Positions 26,151 to 37,410 of a stretch of 64,000 nucleotides of DNA are shown here, piece by piece (position 1 is the first letter of the stretch; every line of letters begins with the position of its first letter). Origin of the DNA: Dactylonectria macrodidyma (taxonomy: Eukaryota > Ascomycota > Sordariomycetes > Hypocreales > Nectriaceae); assembly GCA_020744425.1 (NCBI GenBank), contig JAGMUV010000001.1, forward strand, positions 2,728,001 through 2,792,000. Direction: 5' to 3'. A program made the position numbers and the translations under genes. The notes below the pieces were generated by a model, which was not told the DNA's origin, did not search any database, and saw only the letters and a list, made by a program, of their open reading frames with translations.

Positions 26151-28420
26151 ATCTCCTTTTTTAAAGATTTAATACTTATAAGCCTTCTTTTATTCTATAT
26201 TTAATTAATTATATTATTTTATATTAACTTAGTTTACTAGCTTTAAATAGTAAAGGCCCTTTAATAAAAATATTAATATTATAATATTATTACTAAAGTA
26301 ATCCGTTAGCTTATTATTAGGCTATTATAAGTAGTAATATTTAATAGAGATTTCTATATTATGCTTTTTAAACTACTTTTTTTTAATAATTAGGTCTTAA
26401 TTATCCTAAGTTCTAATATTAAATAATTTAGTTATTATTTACTATCTATATTTAATATTATTACTATAATATAAATAATCTATTATTATCTACTTTTATA
26501 TCTTTTAATAATAAGTCCTTACTTTAAGATTAGGATTTAATAGCTCTATAGTTATTAATATATTCTTAAGATTAGATTCTTATTTATAAAGATATAACTA
26601 TTCACTTTAGTATTATATAGACCTTTAACTTTAATTACTAACCTTAAACTTATTATTATATAAGGATAATAAAGCTTCTCTTTATTAAGTAGTTTATTAA
26701 TATTAATTAAGCTCTTATTAAAGATTAATAATTATAATTTAAGTCTTAAAGAGAAGACTTCTTTTAGAACTTATCTTTTTCTAATTTAGAAGATAATTTA
26801 TTTAATTTATTAAGGATTATAATAGTAATTATCTACTCTGCCTTCTTAGCTTTAATATAAACTTTATTTACTTCGCCCTTCTTTAAATATTCTTAATAAA
26901 TATAACTAACTTTCTTATACTTAAAGCACTTTTCTTCTTTAATTAGCTTATAAACCTTTAGGTTTTTAAAAGTCTATTTACTATTAATCTTAGTCTTTAA
27001 ATACTTAAGTATTAAAGTTACTAACTTTTTAATATCCTTCTTTTTAATAGTAATATAATTATTCTTATTAGTTTATAATTTATTAGTCTTCTTACTATCC
27101 TTTTTTATTAAAGTCTTTAGATAGGCCTCTTTTATTATTATAATATTACTAAGTGCTACTATAAAGGTATTAAAGCTTATTTTTTTAATAAAGCGCTATA
27201 TAATTATAGTATGTTTTATCTTTACTAGTACTTTATTATAAAGCCTTTTCTTTTAATCTTTTTTAAGGATCTTAATAGTATTTATTATAGCTAAAAACTT
27301 AATATAAAAGCTATACTAGCTATTATTAGTATAGTATCTTAAGGCTTTAAACTCTTTTTATACTTTAATCTTCTTATTTTTATTTTATAAAAGGGTTATT
27401 AAAGCTTAAAAGATATTTTTAATAATTTTAAAAGTATCTTCTTCTGCATTCTTAAGTATATAGAGGTATAAATAGGTAGCTATAATCCTCTTATAATAAT
27501 TAAAAATATAATATATTTTATTCTCTTCTTTAGAATAGTCTTATAAACTATTATATTATAGCTTATATTTAGCTTTAATAAGCCAGTCTTTAAAGTCTAG
27601 TTTTTTATTATTATTAAGCTTAAGTAAGTCACTCTCCTGCTTTTAATATAGCTTAGTTTTAGCTATTATCTTACTCTTAAGAAGCATTTCTTTATAAAGA
27701 GAGGCAATATACTATACTGCTTTTAACTATACTAGTTCTTTATTAATCTATATTACTTTAGTATAGATTATTACTTTAGCTTTAATTGCCTTATTATACT
27801 CTTTAATAAGTTATTTAATTATTTTAATATATTTATTATATAGTTTAATAAACTTATCTTATTACTTTCTAATTAATAATTACTTAATAAAATTATAAAT
27901 TATTAAAGCTTATATTTTAAAGTATTTTTAAACTATAAACTTAATATTATTAATATTAATTAAAAGGTTTTTAAATCTTTTATTCTAATTTTTTATATAA
28001 ATTATAAATTAGCTATTATTTATAATCTTATAAATTTAAATATTTAAATTTTTTTTAATAGAATTTATTATAAGTTATATAAAAAGTCTAATAAATATCC
28101 TTTTATTATCTTTTATATTAATAGTCCTTTTACTATCTTTATTTATAGATTTAAAGTATTACTAGACTTATTAATAAAAAGCACTCTATTAATATACTTT
28201 ATTAATACTCTCTTTATTAGCACTTTATATACTTAACTTAAAGCTCTTAGTTATATTAATTATAAATTAGTTCTAATTAATAGTAATTTACTATTTATAC
28301 TTATATCTTACTATAAGTAAGAGGATCTATAATTAAATCTAATATAATAATTAACCTTATATTAATATATATTAAAATTAATTAAAATATAAGTAAAAAG
28401 AATAAAGGATTATAATATAA

Positions 28421-28615
28421 TATTATAAGCTAGATAAAATTAACTTAAGAGAGAATGCTACTATATTATAAGAATACTATAATAAAGAGAAAAGAGAAAA
28501 AGCGGGCAGGCATGTAGATATATAGACGCATTAATAGTCTCTGTAGCCTGCCCTATGCGTCCTAGTTATGTATTGACCCCACCCTGGGTCTAGCACTCCA
28601 GACGCTCCTGTTATA
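28421..28615 (-). repeat. 5' LTR of Gypsy-0
   Basis: This 195-bp inverted copy of the Gypsy-1 LTR ends ...GACGCTCCTGTTATA on the plus strand. It marks the right edge of the retrotransposon nest and lies 366 bp from the stop codon of the MFS gene. Confidence 0.85.
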
Positions 28616-28981
28616 CTGAGAATATCGGTCGATTTAAGCCGATTAGGGCATTATAGTATAGTTAGCTAGATATTCTAATAGGCTGTATTATAACTATATT
28701 TTCTCTTTTTTATATATAATATTCTTTTATTATATAGTTATTAATTATTAAGTCCTTTTTAATACATTCTTTAAAATAGAAGTTATTATATAGCTTAAGC
28801 TAAGCTACTCCTATTCTTTTAAACTATTTAATAACCTTATAGTCTTATGCTTTAGTCTTATTATAGAACTATTATAATAGCCTAGGGGCCCTGCCTGGTG
28901 TGAGATGGTGAGGATCGCGCGGATGCTGTGCTCTATACGTATTTACCTCCGTAGCCAAGGACCGCATTTCTATATCATCTC
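28616..28981. other. AT-rich boundary between transposon nest and gene island
   Basis: Base composition remains AT-rich for about 270 bp past the Gypsy-0 LTR and becomes normal near 28885. No repeat or gene was recognised. It may be formerly unique DNA mutated by RIP spreading out of the repeat, and it would hold the 3' untranslated end of the MFS gene. Confidence 0.5.
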
Positions 28982-30934
28982 TCAACGCTCAACACCTCTC
29001 GCTTTCATCTTGTCTCTCCAACGCTGGCCAAACGCGCGCTCCAGCCATGCGAAGCCTATACAAACCATGCCTAGACCGCCAAAGAGCGTAAATGTCCAGC
29101 CAACACCCATGGCATCGACAAAAGGCTGGATACAAGCGGTGCCACCGCCGGCAAGAAAGGCACGTACGATGCTGTTCGCGGCCTGGGCTGTCGAAGGTGA
29201 TTTTGGGTGGATATCCACTAGAAGTGTCCCACTCATCTATTTCCGACCGAGCCGTCAGTCCGGTCCAGGGGAAGGGCTGCGCGTAATGATCTGGGTCTTT
29301 GCTTACATTGAACACGACCGCTGTAGACAGACCGATAAAGAAATGGAGCACCAGAGGAACGGCCATGTGCTGTATACGACATGGTCAGTCGCCTCGAAGC
29401 CCACCTGTCTCAAGACTAGCATAGGGAATAACTGACCACTTTAAACTGCATAGACCACCCATATCCTACCATGGAGAGACTTGCAGCGCTAAGGGCGTAC
29501 CAGATGCTTTGAAACCTCGCCTTCTCGATAGGGAAATGGGCCAAGTCATCGCCTGCTCGTTTGTTGATCTCAAAGTTGTTTTTCCGCGCAACCACGCGAT
29601 AGTCATGGTCCATCAAGCTGCCTTTTGAACCAACGAGATTAGCAAGGGGCGGGTTGTGTATGTAGACAACAGGGAAGAGTCCGGGGCGGAGACAAGCGTG
29701 ACTAGCCGGTCGTCGTACCTGCATAATACGCTCCGATACAAGACCCAATGCCCGAGGGCAGGTACACCAGACCCAAGCCGATCCCGGATATGTTGTGAGT
29801 TTGAACAAAGAGCGTCGATGTGGACGCCTGGAGAGAGCTGAGGTTCATATAAAAGACGCCAAAAATCAGCGTGATCAGGGCGCTGTCCTTGGCCCAGAGC
29901 AGCTTCAAGCTAGCCAGAGGGTTGGGGAACTTGAAGCGGCGACTTCCCCTGCCGTCTTCGGGCAGCGAAACCAGCTCGGTGCTTGAGCCATCGTCTTTTC
30001 CTGGGGAATATAGCACTTGTTCCGGGCTTCTAAACCAGGTCAGTAGGGGCTGCCGAAGGCCCGAAACCTTTTCGGATCCGTTGCCAACGACGGATCGCGC
30101 TGTTTCCGGGAGCAACAAGGCTATGAGAAGCAGGCAGATGCTCGACCAGATGGCAAGAAACCTAAAGATCCAGCGCCACCCCGCGTAGCTGGTGAGGGCG
30201 CCGCCCAAGATGGGGCCGATGGCCGTCGCGACGTTGGGACTGTACACCGAGTAAGGTAAGCCTTGGGTCTGGTCTCTTGCATCATCGATTGCAAAGGATG
30301 GGGATGTGGTTTACGCAACGACGAGGCCAGAGACGAATGCGCCGCGTTCGGATGGCGGAGCAACGTCCGACACGACACCGTACCCCAGCGCGATGGTGGC
30401 TAGCCTCTGTCAGCACTCAACCTATTCGTTTGAGAGGGTCATCCGAACAAGCTTCTGGGCATGCGCGTCGGAGGGGGCGAGCCACGTACCGGCACTCCCA
30501 GTGCTCTGCAGCATCCTCAGCAGGAAAAGCGCTGTCCAGTTTTTCTGTAGCGCAAGGCCGATGTTGGCGATGCAGTACACGGCCATCATGAAGAGGTAGA
30601 CCATTCGACGTCCGATATTATCCGCCAGGTCTCCAAGGATGGCCGGCGCGAGGCCGGCCACGATCATGTACGAGGTGATGGTCAGGTTGACCCTTCCAAC
30701 TGAAACGTCGAGGGCCCGGGCCAGGTCGTCGATGGCCGGGAAGAAGATGAAGGACGAAAGAGGTGAGAAGGTTGCGGCGAAGGAGGCAAGGCAAAGAATG
30801 AGGATGATCTGGTTCCTAGGAAAAGCCGAATATGCTGGCGGTGCTGCGACAGAGGCGGTGGCAGCCTCTTCTGCGGTTGCGACCGGAGCACGCTCATTCT
30901 GGTTTCTCGATATTGGAGACGCCGGCAATGGCAT
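28982..30934 (-). CDS. MFS transporter, drug:H+ antiporter-1 (DHA1) type
   Basis: This predicted plasma-membrane antiporter of 517 residues is encoded by six exons: 30490-30934, 30315-30399, 29719-30239, 29437-29621, 29307-29369 and 28982-29236. Introns are 67-97 nt, all GT..AG, and phases agree throughout. The start is the first ATG of the open frame (30934). Family motifs are visible: GDLADNIGRR in the loop after helix 2 (motif A), SDVAPPSERGAF, AIGPILGGAL with GWRWIF (motif C region), a long cytosolic loop rich in charged residues in the middle, MDHDYRVVAR, and TLLVDIHPKSPSTAQA near the C-terminus. The charged N-terminus (about 45 residues) precedes helix 1. It shares a 934-bp divergent promoter with the ribokinase gene. 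The substrate cannot be told from sequence; polyamines, drugs or small acids are usual for the family. Confidence 0.9.
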
Positions 30935-31868
30935 GGTTCGATCGATACCTATACACGGCAACTGTTCAGGTCAATGTCGTGGGGAGCAGGCAAGCAAGGC
31001 AAAACTGTGATGGCATTGCCTGTGTTCGTGTGATGGTGGGGGTACCCAGAGTGGGGCACCCACAACAGTTGTTGGGACAGGCAACCAATCGGTTAAAGTG
31101 GTGATGTTGTCTGTCTTACTCTAACGGTGGGTGTGGGAACATCCCGAATGCAGAAGATGGAGGAGAGGGGGTGCCTGGAGTGCTCGGGCCAGGCGGCCAC
31201 AACAGTCAAGCTTGGGAAAAGAGCGTTCTAGCGCCTCCATGATTGGGGGTTACGGAGTGGCTGAAATGCACGTACGCACGAAAGCGTCTCGCTGGGTGGC
31301 ATCATGGAGTGTATCTGATTGGCTCTGTGAGGACGTTGGTTGCGAGCACCTAAATCTGTAGGTCTCATAGGCGCTTATACGCTTGGGGGCGATGTACTGG
31401 TGCGGAGTCTCTTGCTGTACTGCCCGCAGATAGTAAATAGTGGACCCATTTTCAGGCTGCGTGCAGCCTGGGACTGGTCAGTTCAAACCTCAGTCAGACC
31501 ACCAGCATGAACCGCCAGTCCCGGACTGGACCCTGAGAGGGAGCTCGGACGCGGCACATCTTGGCCTCCTGCAGCCTCCTGCAACCTCAGAAGTCACGCA
31601 TTGGAACAGTTCCGGACTGGACCAGTTTCCAGAAATCAGGCTCTAAGCGCTCAACATTCTACAGCTTCCTCCTACTTATATCAAGCCTCAGCCTGGTCTC
31701 TTCTTTATGCTTACCATAGCCAATTTTCCACAAATCTTCCTTCATACGAGTGATCTCTATCAAATTGACCATTGTACCCCTGGCGCAGTCGCAACAGCCG
31801 GAAACCTACATTGAGACACCCTCTATAATTTACCTCATCACCAAACAGGCACCGAGGTAGATTTCAGA
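30935..31868. promoter_or_regulatory. Divergent promoter region between MFS and ribokinase genes
   Basis: This 934-bp intergenic region has normal GC. It holds three ACTGG/CCAGT inverted repeats near the ribokinase side (annotated separately) and pyrimidine-rich DNA with ACTTATATCAAG near 31673, about 195 bp before the ribokinase ATG. Short open frames here show no family resemblance and were left out. Confidence 0.5.
31473..31626. promoter_or_regulatory. Three ACTGG/CCAGT inverted repeats upstream of the ribokinase
   Basis: ACTGGTCAGT lies at 31473-31482, CCAGTCC-C-GGACTGG at 31515-31529 and ACTGG-A-CCAGT at 31616-31626. Three related palindromes within 155 bp suggest sites for a dimeric transcription factor, 240-400 bp before the ribokinase start. 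The factor is unknown to me. Chance recurrence in GC-balanced DNA is possible. Confidence 0.35.
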
Positions 31869-33008
31869 ATGGCACCGCAAACCATCGCTATCATCGGCGG
31901 CCTAGATGCCGACCTGATCATGATTGCGAGTCGCATTCCCGACCGCGGGGAAAGTGTTCTGGCGAACGAGTACATCGAGGCCCTGGGAGGCAAAGGGGCT
32001 AATTCTGCGATCGCAACTTACAGGACATGCCACAAGCGGCCGGTGCAAGACGAAGGAGCGATTGAAGGTCTGTCCTTGGCCGACGACGGCATCAAGGTCA
32101 AGATGATTGGCGCAGTTGGTGACGACCGGTACGGGGGCAAGTTCATCGTCGAGCTCAACAAGAACGGAGTCGACACTTCGGGCATCGTGACGGTGCCCGA
32201 CACGCGCTCCAGCGTCTGCTTCGTCATGGTTGAGCACTCGACACGCGAGAACAGGTGCCTGTTTACGCTGGGCGCAACAGCCATCTGGAAGAAGGAGCAC
32301 TTCAGCAATGTCGAGCAGCTTGGCGGCGGGACGCGGCCAGACTTGGTTGTGGCTCAGATGGAGATCACCAAGGACGTGGTCGAGGTCATGATCGAGACTG
32401 CCGGCAAGGCGGGCATCGACTTTTGCCTCAATGCGGCGCCTGCCACCCCCATCGGCAAGCGCTTCTACAGGCACATCACGCATCTGCTTGTCAACGAGTC
32501 GGAAGCAGCCATCATGTCGGGCCGAGATAGGGACGAGGTCAACGAAGACAGCTGGCCAACCATCGCGCAGGAGTTTCTGAACCGTGGCGTGAAGAATGTG
32601 GTCATCACGCTGGGCGCCAAGGGTGCATTCTACGCAAATGCAGACGGTAGTGCTCACTGCCCTGCGTATGAGGTTGTCATTAAGGACACCACCGGAGCAG
32701 GGTAAGCTGGACCCCCATAGCCACCTCAGTGCCTCCGATTCTTCCGTAGGAGTGCTGATCTGAACAGGGACACCTTCACTGGGGCTTATTCCTCAGACTA
32801 CCTGCGCCAAAAGACCAAAGGGACTTGGGACATCAAAAGCGCTGTCATTCGCGCAAACAAAGCTGCGGCAATGACCATCAGGAGCGTCGGAGCGCAGGAT
32901 GGCATCCCATGGTCGGATGAGATCGATAGGTTTGATGCTCCTTACAAGGTTCCCTCAAAATTGCGGACAGCATCAACTGCTGGTTTTGCCAGTGAGGCTT
33001 CCATCTGA
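31869..33008 (+). CDS. Ribokinase, PfkB family
   Basis: The enzyme phosphorylates D-ribose with ATP to ribose-5-phosphate in the cytosol, feeding the pentose phosphate and nucleotide pathways. Two exons (31869-32701 and 32768-33008) around a 66-nt intron give 357 residues, a little longer than bacterial ribokinases. The N-terminus has the substrate-binding signature GGLDADLI...GGKGANSAIA (about residues 9-48). The second PfkB signature, DTTGAGDTFTGAY, starts near residue 273, with the catalytic base Asp279. The intron splits the glycine codon just before that Asp, so only the spliced product is active. The ATG has A at -3 (CAGAATGG). It is divergent from the MFS gene and ends 110 bp from the convergent S8 protease gene. 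Confidence 0.95.
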
Positions 33009-33118
33009 GCGGGCAAATGACCGGGCCGAGCTGTGCAAAAGCGAACAAGGGAGCAACTGGGAGCCATTGAGAATGAATGTGGATAAATCCTCCAATCGGG
33101 TTCTGGCTTTGCACACTG

Positions 33119-36100
33119 TTAGAGCTCCTCCATGATGTGCTCAATAACTTTCACAGCCTGCTGCTCTGTTTTTGGATCCTGCCAGTCCTTCCACAGGCGC
33201 ACAGGATGAATAAAGTCATAGCCATCCCTCAGCTCTGCCATCTTCTGGAAAATGACATGCATGCCCTGTTTTCGTTGCAGAATCTTGAGCTTCCTAGGCT
33301 TGAGATTGGTGCATCTGTACTTCGAGAACTCCATGATACCTGCAGCGAAACCTGCCGCAATGGGCACAGCGAAGGAGGTGCCGGACTTCCACACGTCCTT
33401 GCCTTTCCACTTACATGGAACTGCGACGCCTAGCGTGGCAAAGTTGTCTCTATTGGGCAGAGGAGAAGGGTTCATGCCGCCTTTGTTGCCCTTCCCATCC
33501 GTGGCGTGGATGCAGATTACCCCCTCATGACGGGCTGGCCTAGCACGTCCGGAGAGACCGCCATTATTTGAGGCCGCAGCTATGATAAGCTTGCCAGCGT
33601 CAATGGCGTTGTCTACGGCCGCATCGATCAGATCGTTTTCATCTTCAAAGCCAAAAGACATGGAGATGATGTGTGCGTCGCATTCCTTGACGGCCCAATC
33701 TATCGCCTGCGTATCGACACATTAGCACCTGGTGTTACAATTAAAAAATCAGGGGTGGAAGGAAGGCTGACCTTTGCAATTCCAGGCATAAATTCATCGT
33801 TGATGACCTTCTGGGTGCAGATCTTTCCAACGTAGATTTCTGCGGCTGGTGCAGTCTTCAGAAGGAGCTGAGCAACATGTGTCCCATGTCCACAACTATC
33901 CTGACACCACTCGTCTGCGCGGCCGACGAAGCTCCTGCTCTTCTGGGTGTTGATGCGTCCGAACTTGATAGCAAAGCGAATGATCGAGTCTGTCTCGTCC
34001 ACCCCGGAGTCTAAAACGACGATTCGGATCCTCTCATGTGTGGGGTATTGTGCCAAGCTGCTCATATTCTCATGTAAGGTTCCGATCTTTTGAAAGAAAT
34101 GGTTGAGGCTGCTGATGAACAAACGCGCAGTTATCCTAAGCACGCAAATATGTTAGAAAGGATCACTGAGTTGGGATGCGCGAGACGGTAAACGTACTGA
34201 TCGTCACGCTCTGGCACAGAATCGTCGTCGTCGAAGAGGACGCGTTTGGCAGTGATGGATGGTGAAATGTTCATGGGCGCTGTGAGACTGCGACCAGGGC
34301 CAAACATCCCTTTGAAGATAGGGGCCAGGTTTCCGAAACTCTTCGTAACATGGCGAAATAGTGGCTCGAGAATGCATTTGTAGATGATAGCGAGACCCTT
34401 TCTCTCTGGAACAATGTCTGGATGATCAAGGCCCTCGATAAGACTGTCGAATTCAAGGCACGCTTTGGCAACCCTCCGATAGTCGTCACCGACCAAGTCT
34501 TCCCAAGTTTTCAGTATCCGAGCAAGGCGCACGTGGTTCGACTTTTCTCCGGTAATCCAGTCCTCGTCATCTGTGGTCCAAGAGGCCTTGCGGTTGGCCT
34601 CTAGCTCCAGTACCAGGACCCCGAAAGCCGCGATGCTGTTACTCTGTAGGTCTGTACAGCTGTTGCGAACAAGGGTGCAGAGAACCCGAGGACACCACTG
34701 CTGAAGTCGTTTGTTGTCTGGCGAGGGCATGAAGATGCATTCCGTTCCCAAGTGGTGCTGGATCCATGGACTGTCACTAAGCTGGAACATGGAAGCCGCC
34801 AACAAGACGCCCGCAAGCTTCCGATATTTGAGTGTAAGGCCATCGCTTTCAGCGAGGTAATGGTCGAGTGACAGTTCCCCAGGACCAAGAAGACTGCGTG
34901 GGTCAAGTCCAGTAGCTTCATTAGACGCCCACATACCCTCCGAATTGAACGAGACGTGTAACGCCTCAGGCCTCGTAGCCGGTGACGAAGCCATCGAGCA
35001 AATGTGGTCCAAGTAAAAGCGATCGGGCGAGGGTGATCCGAGGGAACTGTACCACATTAGAAGCCGAGACGGACACCGCAGGAGACGTGAAGATACTCAC
35101 CGTGTGAAGACGGTAGGAATCCAGTCAGTTTCCTTGCACGTGCGGATGTGCATCTGCAGCTGGTCATGCTTGAAACCGGAGAGATGAAGTTTTGCTTGGT
35201 GAGGTGTCCCGCACTTAGCGCCGTCCACCATTTGGGAGAACAGCGAGGTGCATGTTGAAGTGAAGTCCTGGGCGCGTTGAATGGCTTCCAAGTCTTGAGA
35301 GGTGTAATCCAATGTCTGGGTCTCCATCATCCACGAGATAGACGAGTTATCCAACGTCCTATCCAGGGCCGTCCCGAAGCGGCTAATGGTTCTCCGGTAT
35401 GATTCTATTCCCGCGACATTCTTAGGGAACCGGATGAAGCTGGCAGCATGTGCTACCAGTGTAGGCGAATATGTTCTACTCCAGCTCAGTTCTGTAGGTG
35501 CATCTGTACAAGTCTCATCCGTATAGGCCGACGCTTCCTCGTCATTTGGTGAAGCAACATCTTCATGCTGGCCTTTGAGGATGGTTCGCAATGCGACCAA
35601 CCGTGGAAAGCAGTCGAGAGATCCCGGCTCGAGGGAGGACTAGAAGTCAAATCAAGCTTTGCGTTAGTGCTAGTGTCCCTTTGCTCCATTCATCATAATA
35701 TGGTTTTAAAATGGCACGATGCCCCGATGGGAAAAAACAACGACAAGAATGCTATAGTGCCGACACGACGCAGTTCATGGTGCCACGACGAGACAATGCC
35801 GTGATGCCCAGGATGCGAAAACAAAAAACACTGAGTAGCCAACGCCATGGGGACAGAAGAGAAGATTTACCTGTGATTCCTCGAGACCAAGAGCCGTCGG
35901 ATCAATCAAGTCCTCGAGTTGCACCAACAATGAGTGCAACTCAGCCTCGAGTCCCTCGACAATCGCATCATCCTCTGTCAACTGATCAGTGTCAATCAGC
36001 TGCTGCCTGATGACATTCAGTTTCAGATCATTTCGGAGCGTGGTGATCTCATTTTTCAAATGGTCAACCCTGTCAACAGCGGAATCATCGAAGGCACCAG

Positions 36101-36218
36101 TGCCATTGTCGTCTTGGTCAACATCCTCGACCCTCGGAAGGCTCTCTGCGTAGAGGAAGAGTGGGTGAAGAATCCGAAGGAAACCCCACCTCACGCGGGC
36201 CGCAGTTAGATCTGGCAT
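33119..36218 (-). CDS. Intracellular subtilisin-like (S8) serine protease with DUF7580-like region
   Basis: Five exons (35871-36218, 35101-35639, 34198-35046, 33772-34135 and 33119-33706) splice in phase to 895 residues. Introns are 231, 54, 62 and 65 nt. The N-terminal third contains an acidic helical stretch (about residues 35-110). Residues of about 200-575 resemble fungal DUF7580, with ELSLDHYLAES, LLAASMFQLSDSPWI and FGVLVLELEANR. The C-terminal third is a peptidase S8 domain with Asp621 (VVLDSGVDE), His662 (GHGTHVA), oxyanion Asn747 (AAASNNGG) and Ser811 (SGTSFAVP), so the catalytic set is complete. No signal peptide or propeptide is seen, which points to a cytosolic protease rather than a secreted one. 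It is divergent from the ankyrin gene. Similar S8 proteins act in fungal cell-death systems; a role here is inference. The start could also be the in-frame ATG at 36299. Confidence 0.88.
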
Positions 36219-37410
36219 AGTGCGTGGGTGCTGGAAGGGTTGGGCAAATAGAACAAAGGATGCTTTCGACAGGAGGAGGAAGAACCGATCCTGGCACAAT
36301 GAAAGAGCGACAAAATGACAAAGCTTTAATGAGGAAACGGCGAGCTGGTGGAAAGGCTCGCGAGGCTGGCAACGCAGCCTAGCTGGATATCATTTCGTTT
36401 CATCTGCCGCGGGGATGGCCAAAAGCGAGTACCCCTCATCAGGTCGCAGGCCACACACCACTTTGGGTAGGTAGACATCCCACTACCTGCGGACTCAGCC
36501 GTCCTGCCTATCTACTCGTGTATGCTAAATCGAGCCACGCCACGCAAGCCACGGATGGTTGGGTGGGGCGTGCCATTAGCGATGGTGCAGGGTGCTTTGA
36601 GAACGTAATCCGTGTTGAGGTCCCGAGGGAAGCAAGTGGCGCCAATTGCGCCAGGAATCTTGGCAACCCATCATTCGTTGCAAATCCGACAATAGCCCAT
36701 GCAGTGCGGAGATTGATATCTCCGACCCACCGGCCTCTCCGACGGTGACGTCGAAGTGCTCTTCACATTGAGACATTTTGCCGAAGCGGAGAGATGCAGA
36801 ATGACTGAAAATCTCCAACTCTTCTGACAATTGTTGTTTTCTTGATGCCCTCAGTTCATCCAATTTACACGGCAAGTGAGCAAACATCTTCAAAAGCATC
36901 ACAGAACTCGATCTCAATCGTCTTGCTCGTGTGCGGGGTTCAGTGTTGGAAAGCACAGGGTCAGGATTCAAGTCAGTCGAAGGCTCAAGGTATTCCCATC
37001 TCGTTCTGACAAGAATGCAACGTCTTTGAGATGCTGATACATTTAAATGATGTCCTAGAGCTCGGGCGCCTGCCGTTCTCGTGTCTCTGTCCTCCATCTA
37101 ACCGAGGTGCCCGTCTAAGGAATCGATCATTCGACGACCATTGTGGAGTACAAAGAAAACCTCTTTACAACGCAATACTGGGCGTTGGAAATACTGGCTT
37201 TGTAGGGCAGAAGCGTACTGCGCTCCCAACATAGACTCTGGCAGGTGCGTGGTGACTCAAAAGATAAAAGAGCCCATCTAAGGAATGCAGACTTACCAAG
37301 GCACCTCCTCTTCCCAGCGGACCTTAAATCCACGTTTGCCTTGCCTTGAGTCTGGCCCAACCTGCTCACTGCGACTCGACACACACATTGACGGGAAACG
37401 GCACGACATC
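36219..37410. promoter_or_regulatory. Divergent intergenic region between S8 protease and ankyrin genes
   Basis: This 1.19-kb region of normal GC lies between two divergent starts. A minus-strand open frame of 173 codons (36576-37097) crosses much of it, but it shows no family resemblance and no convincing splice continuation. It may be chance, an unrecognised small gene or 5' exon material. No TATA-like box or repeated motif stood out. Confidence 0.4.

Larger units (their letters stand above)
2835..28615 (-). mobile_element. Gypsy-0: old inverted Ty3/Gypsy element, split by four insertions
   Basis: Five blocks on the minus strand (26151-28615, 11409-12037, 4743-5758, 4105-4318 and about 2835-3557) align in order with successive parts of Gypsy-1: LTR, gag with zinc knuckle, reverse transcriptase, RNase H and integrase. 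Between the blocks lie Gypsy-1, Copia-A, a MITE and a solo LTR. The Gypsy-0 sequence resumes exactly where each insertion ends. The element lacks its 3' end: the integrase tail, chromodomain and 3' LTR are gone near 2835. Relative to Gypsy-1 it has also lost about 125 bp matching 14540-14665, apparently between short direct repeats. All frames are destroyed by RIP-type stops. Confidence 0.85.

Noticed and set aside
31902..32657. 251-codon minus-strand open frame
   Set aside because: It is fully antisense to the first ribokinase exon, whose family motifs are clear on the plus strand.
36576..37097. 173-codon minus-strand open frame between divergent genes
   Set aside because: No family resemblance, no clear splice link to the S8 gene and an unremarkable start. 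Kept only as a note in the intergenic entry.
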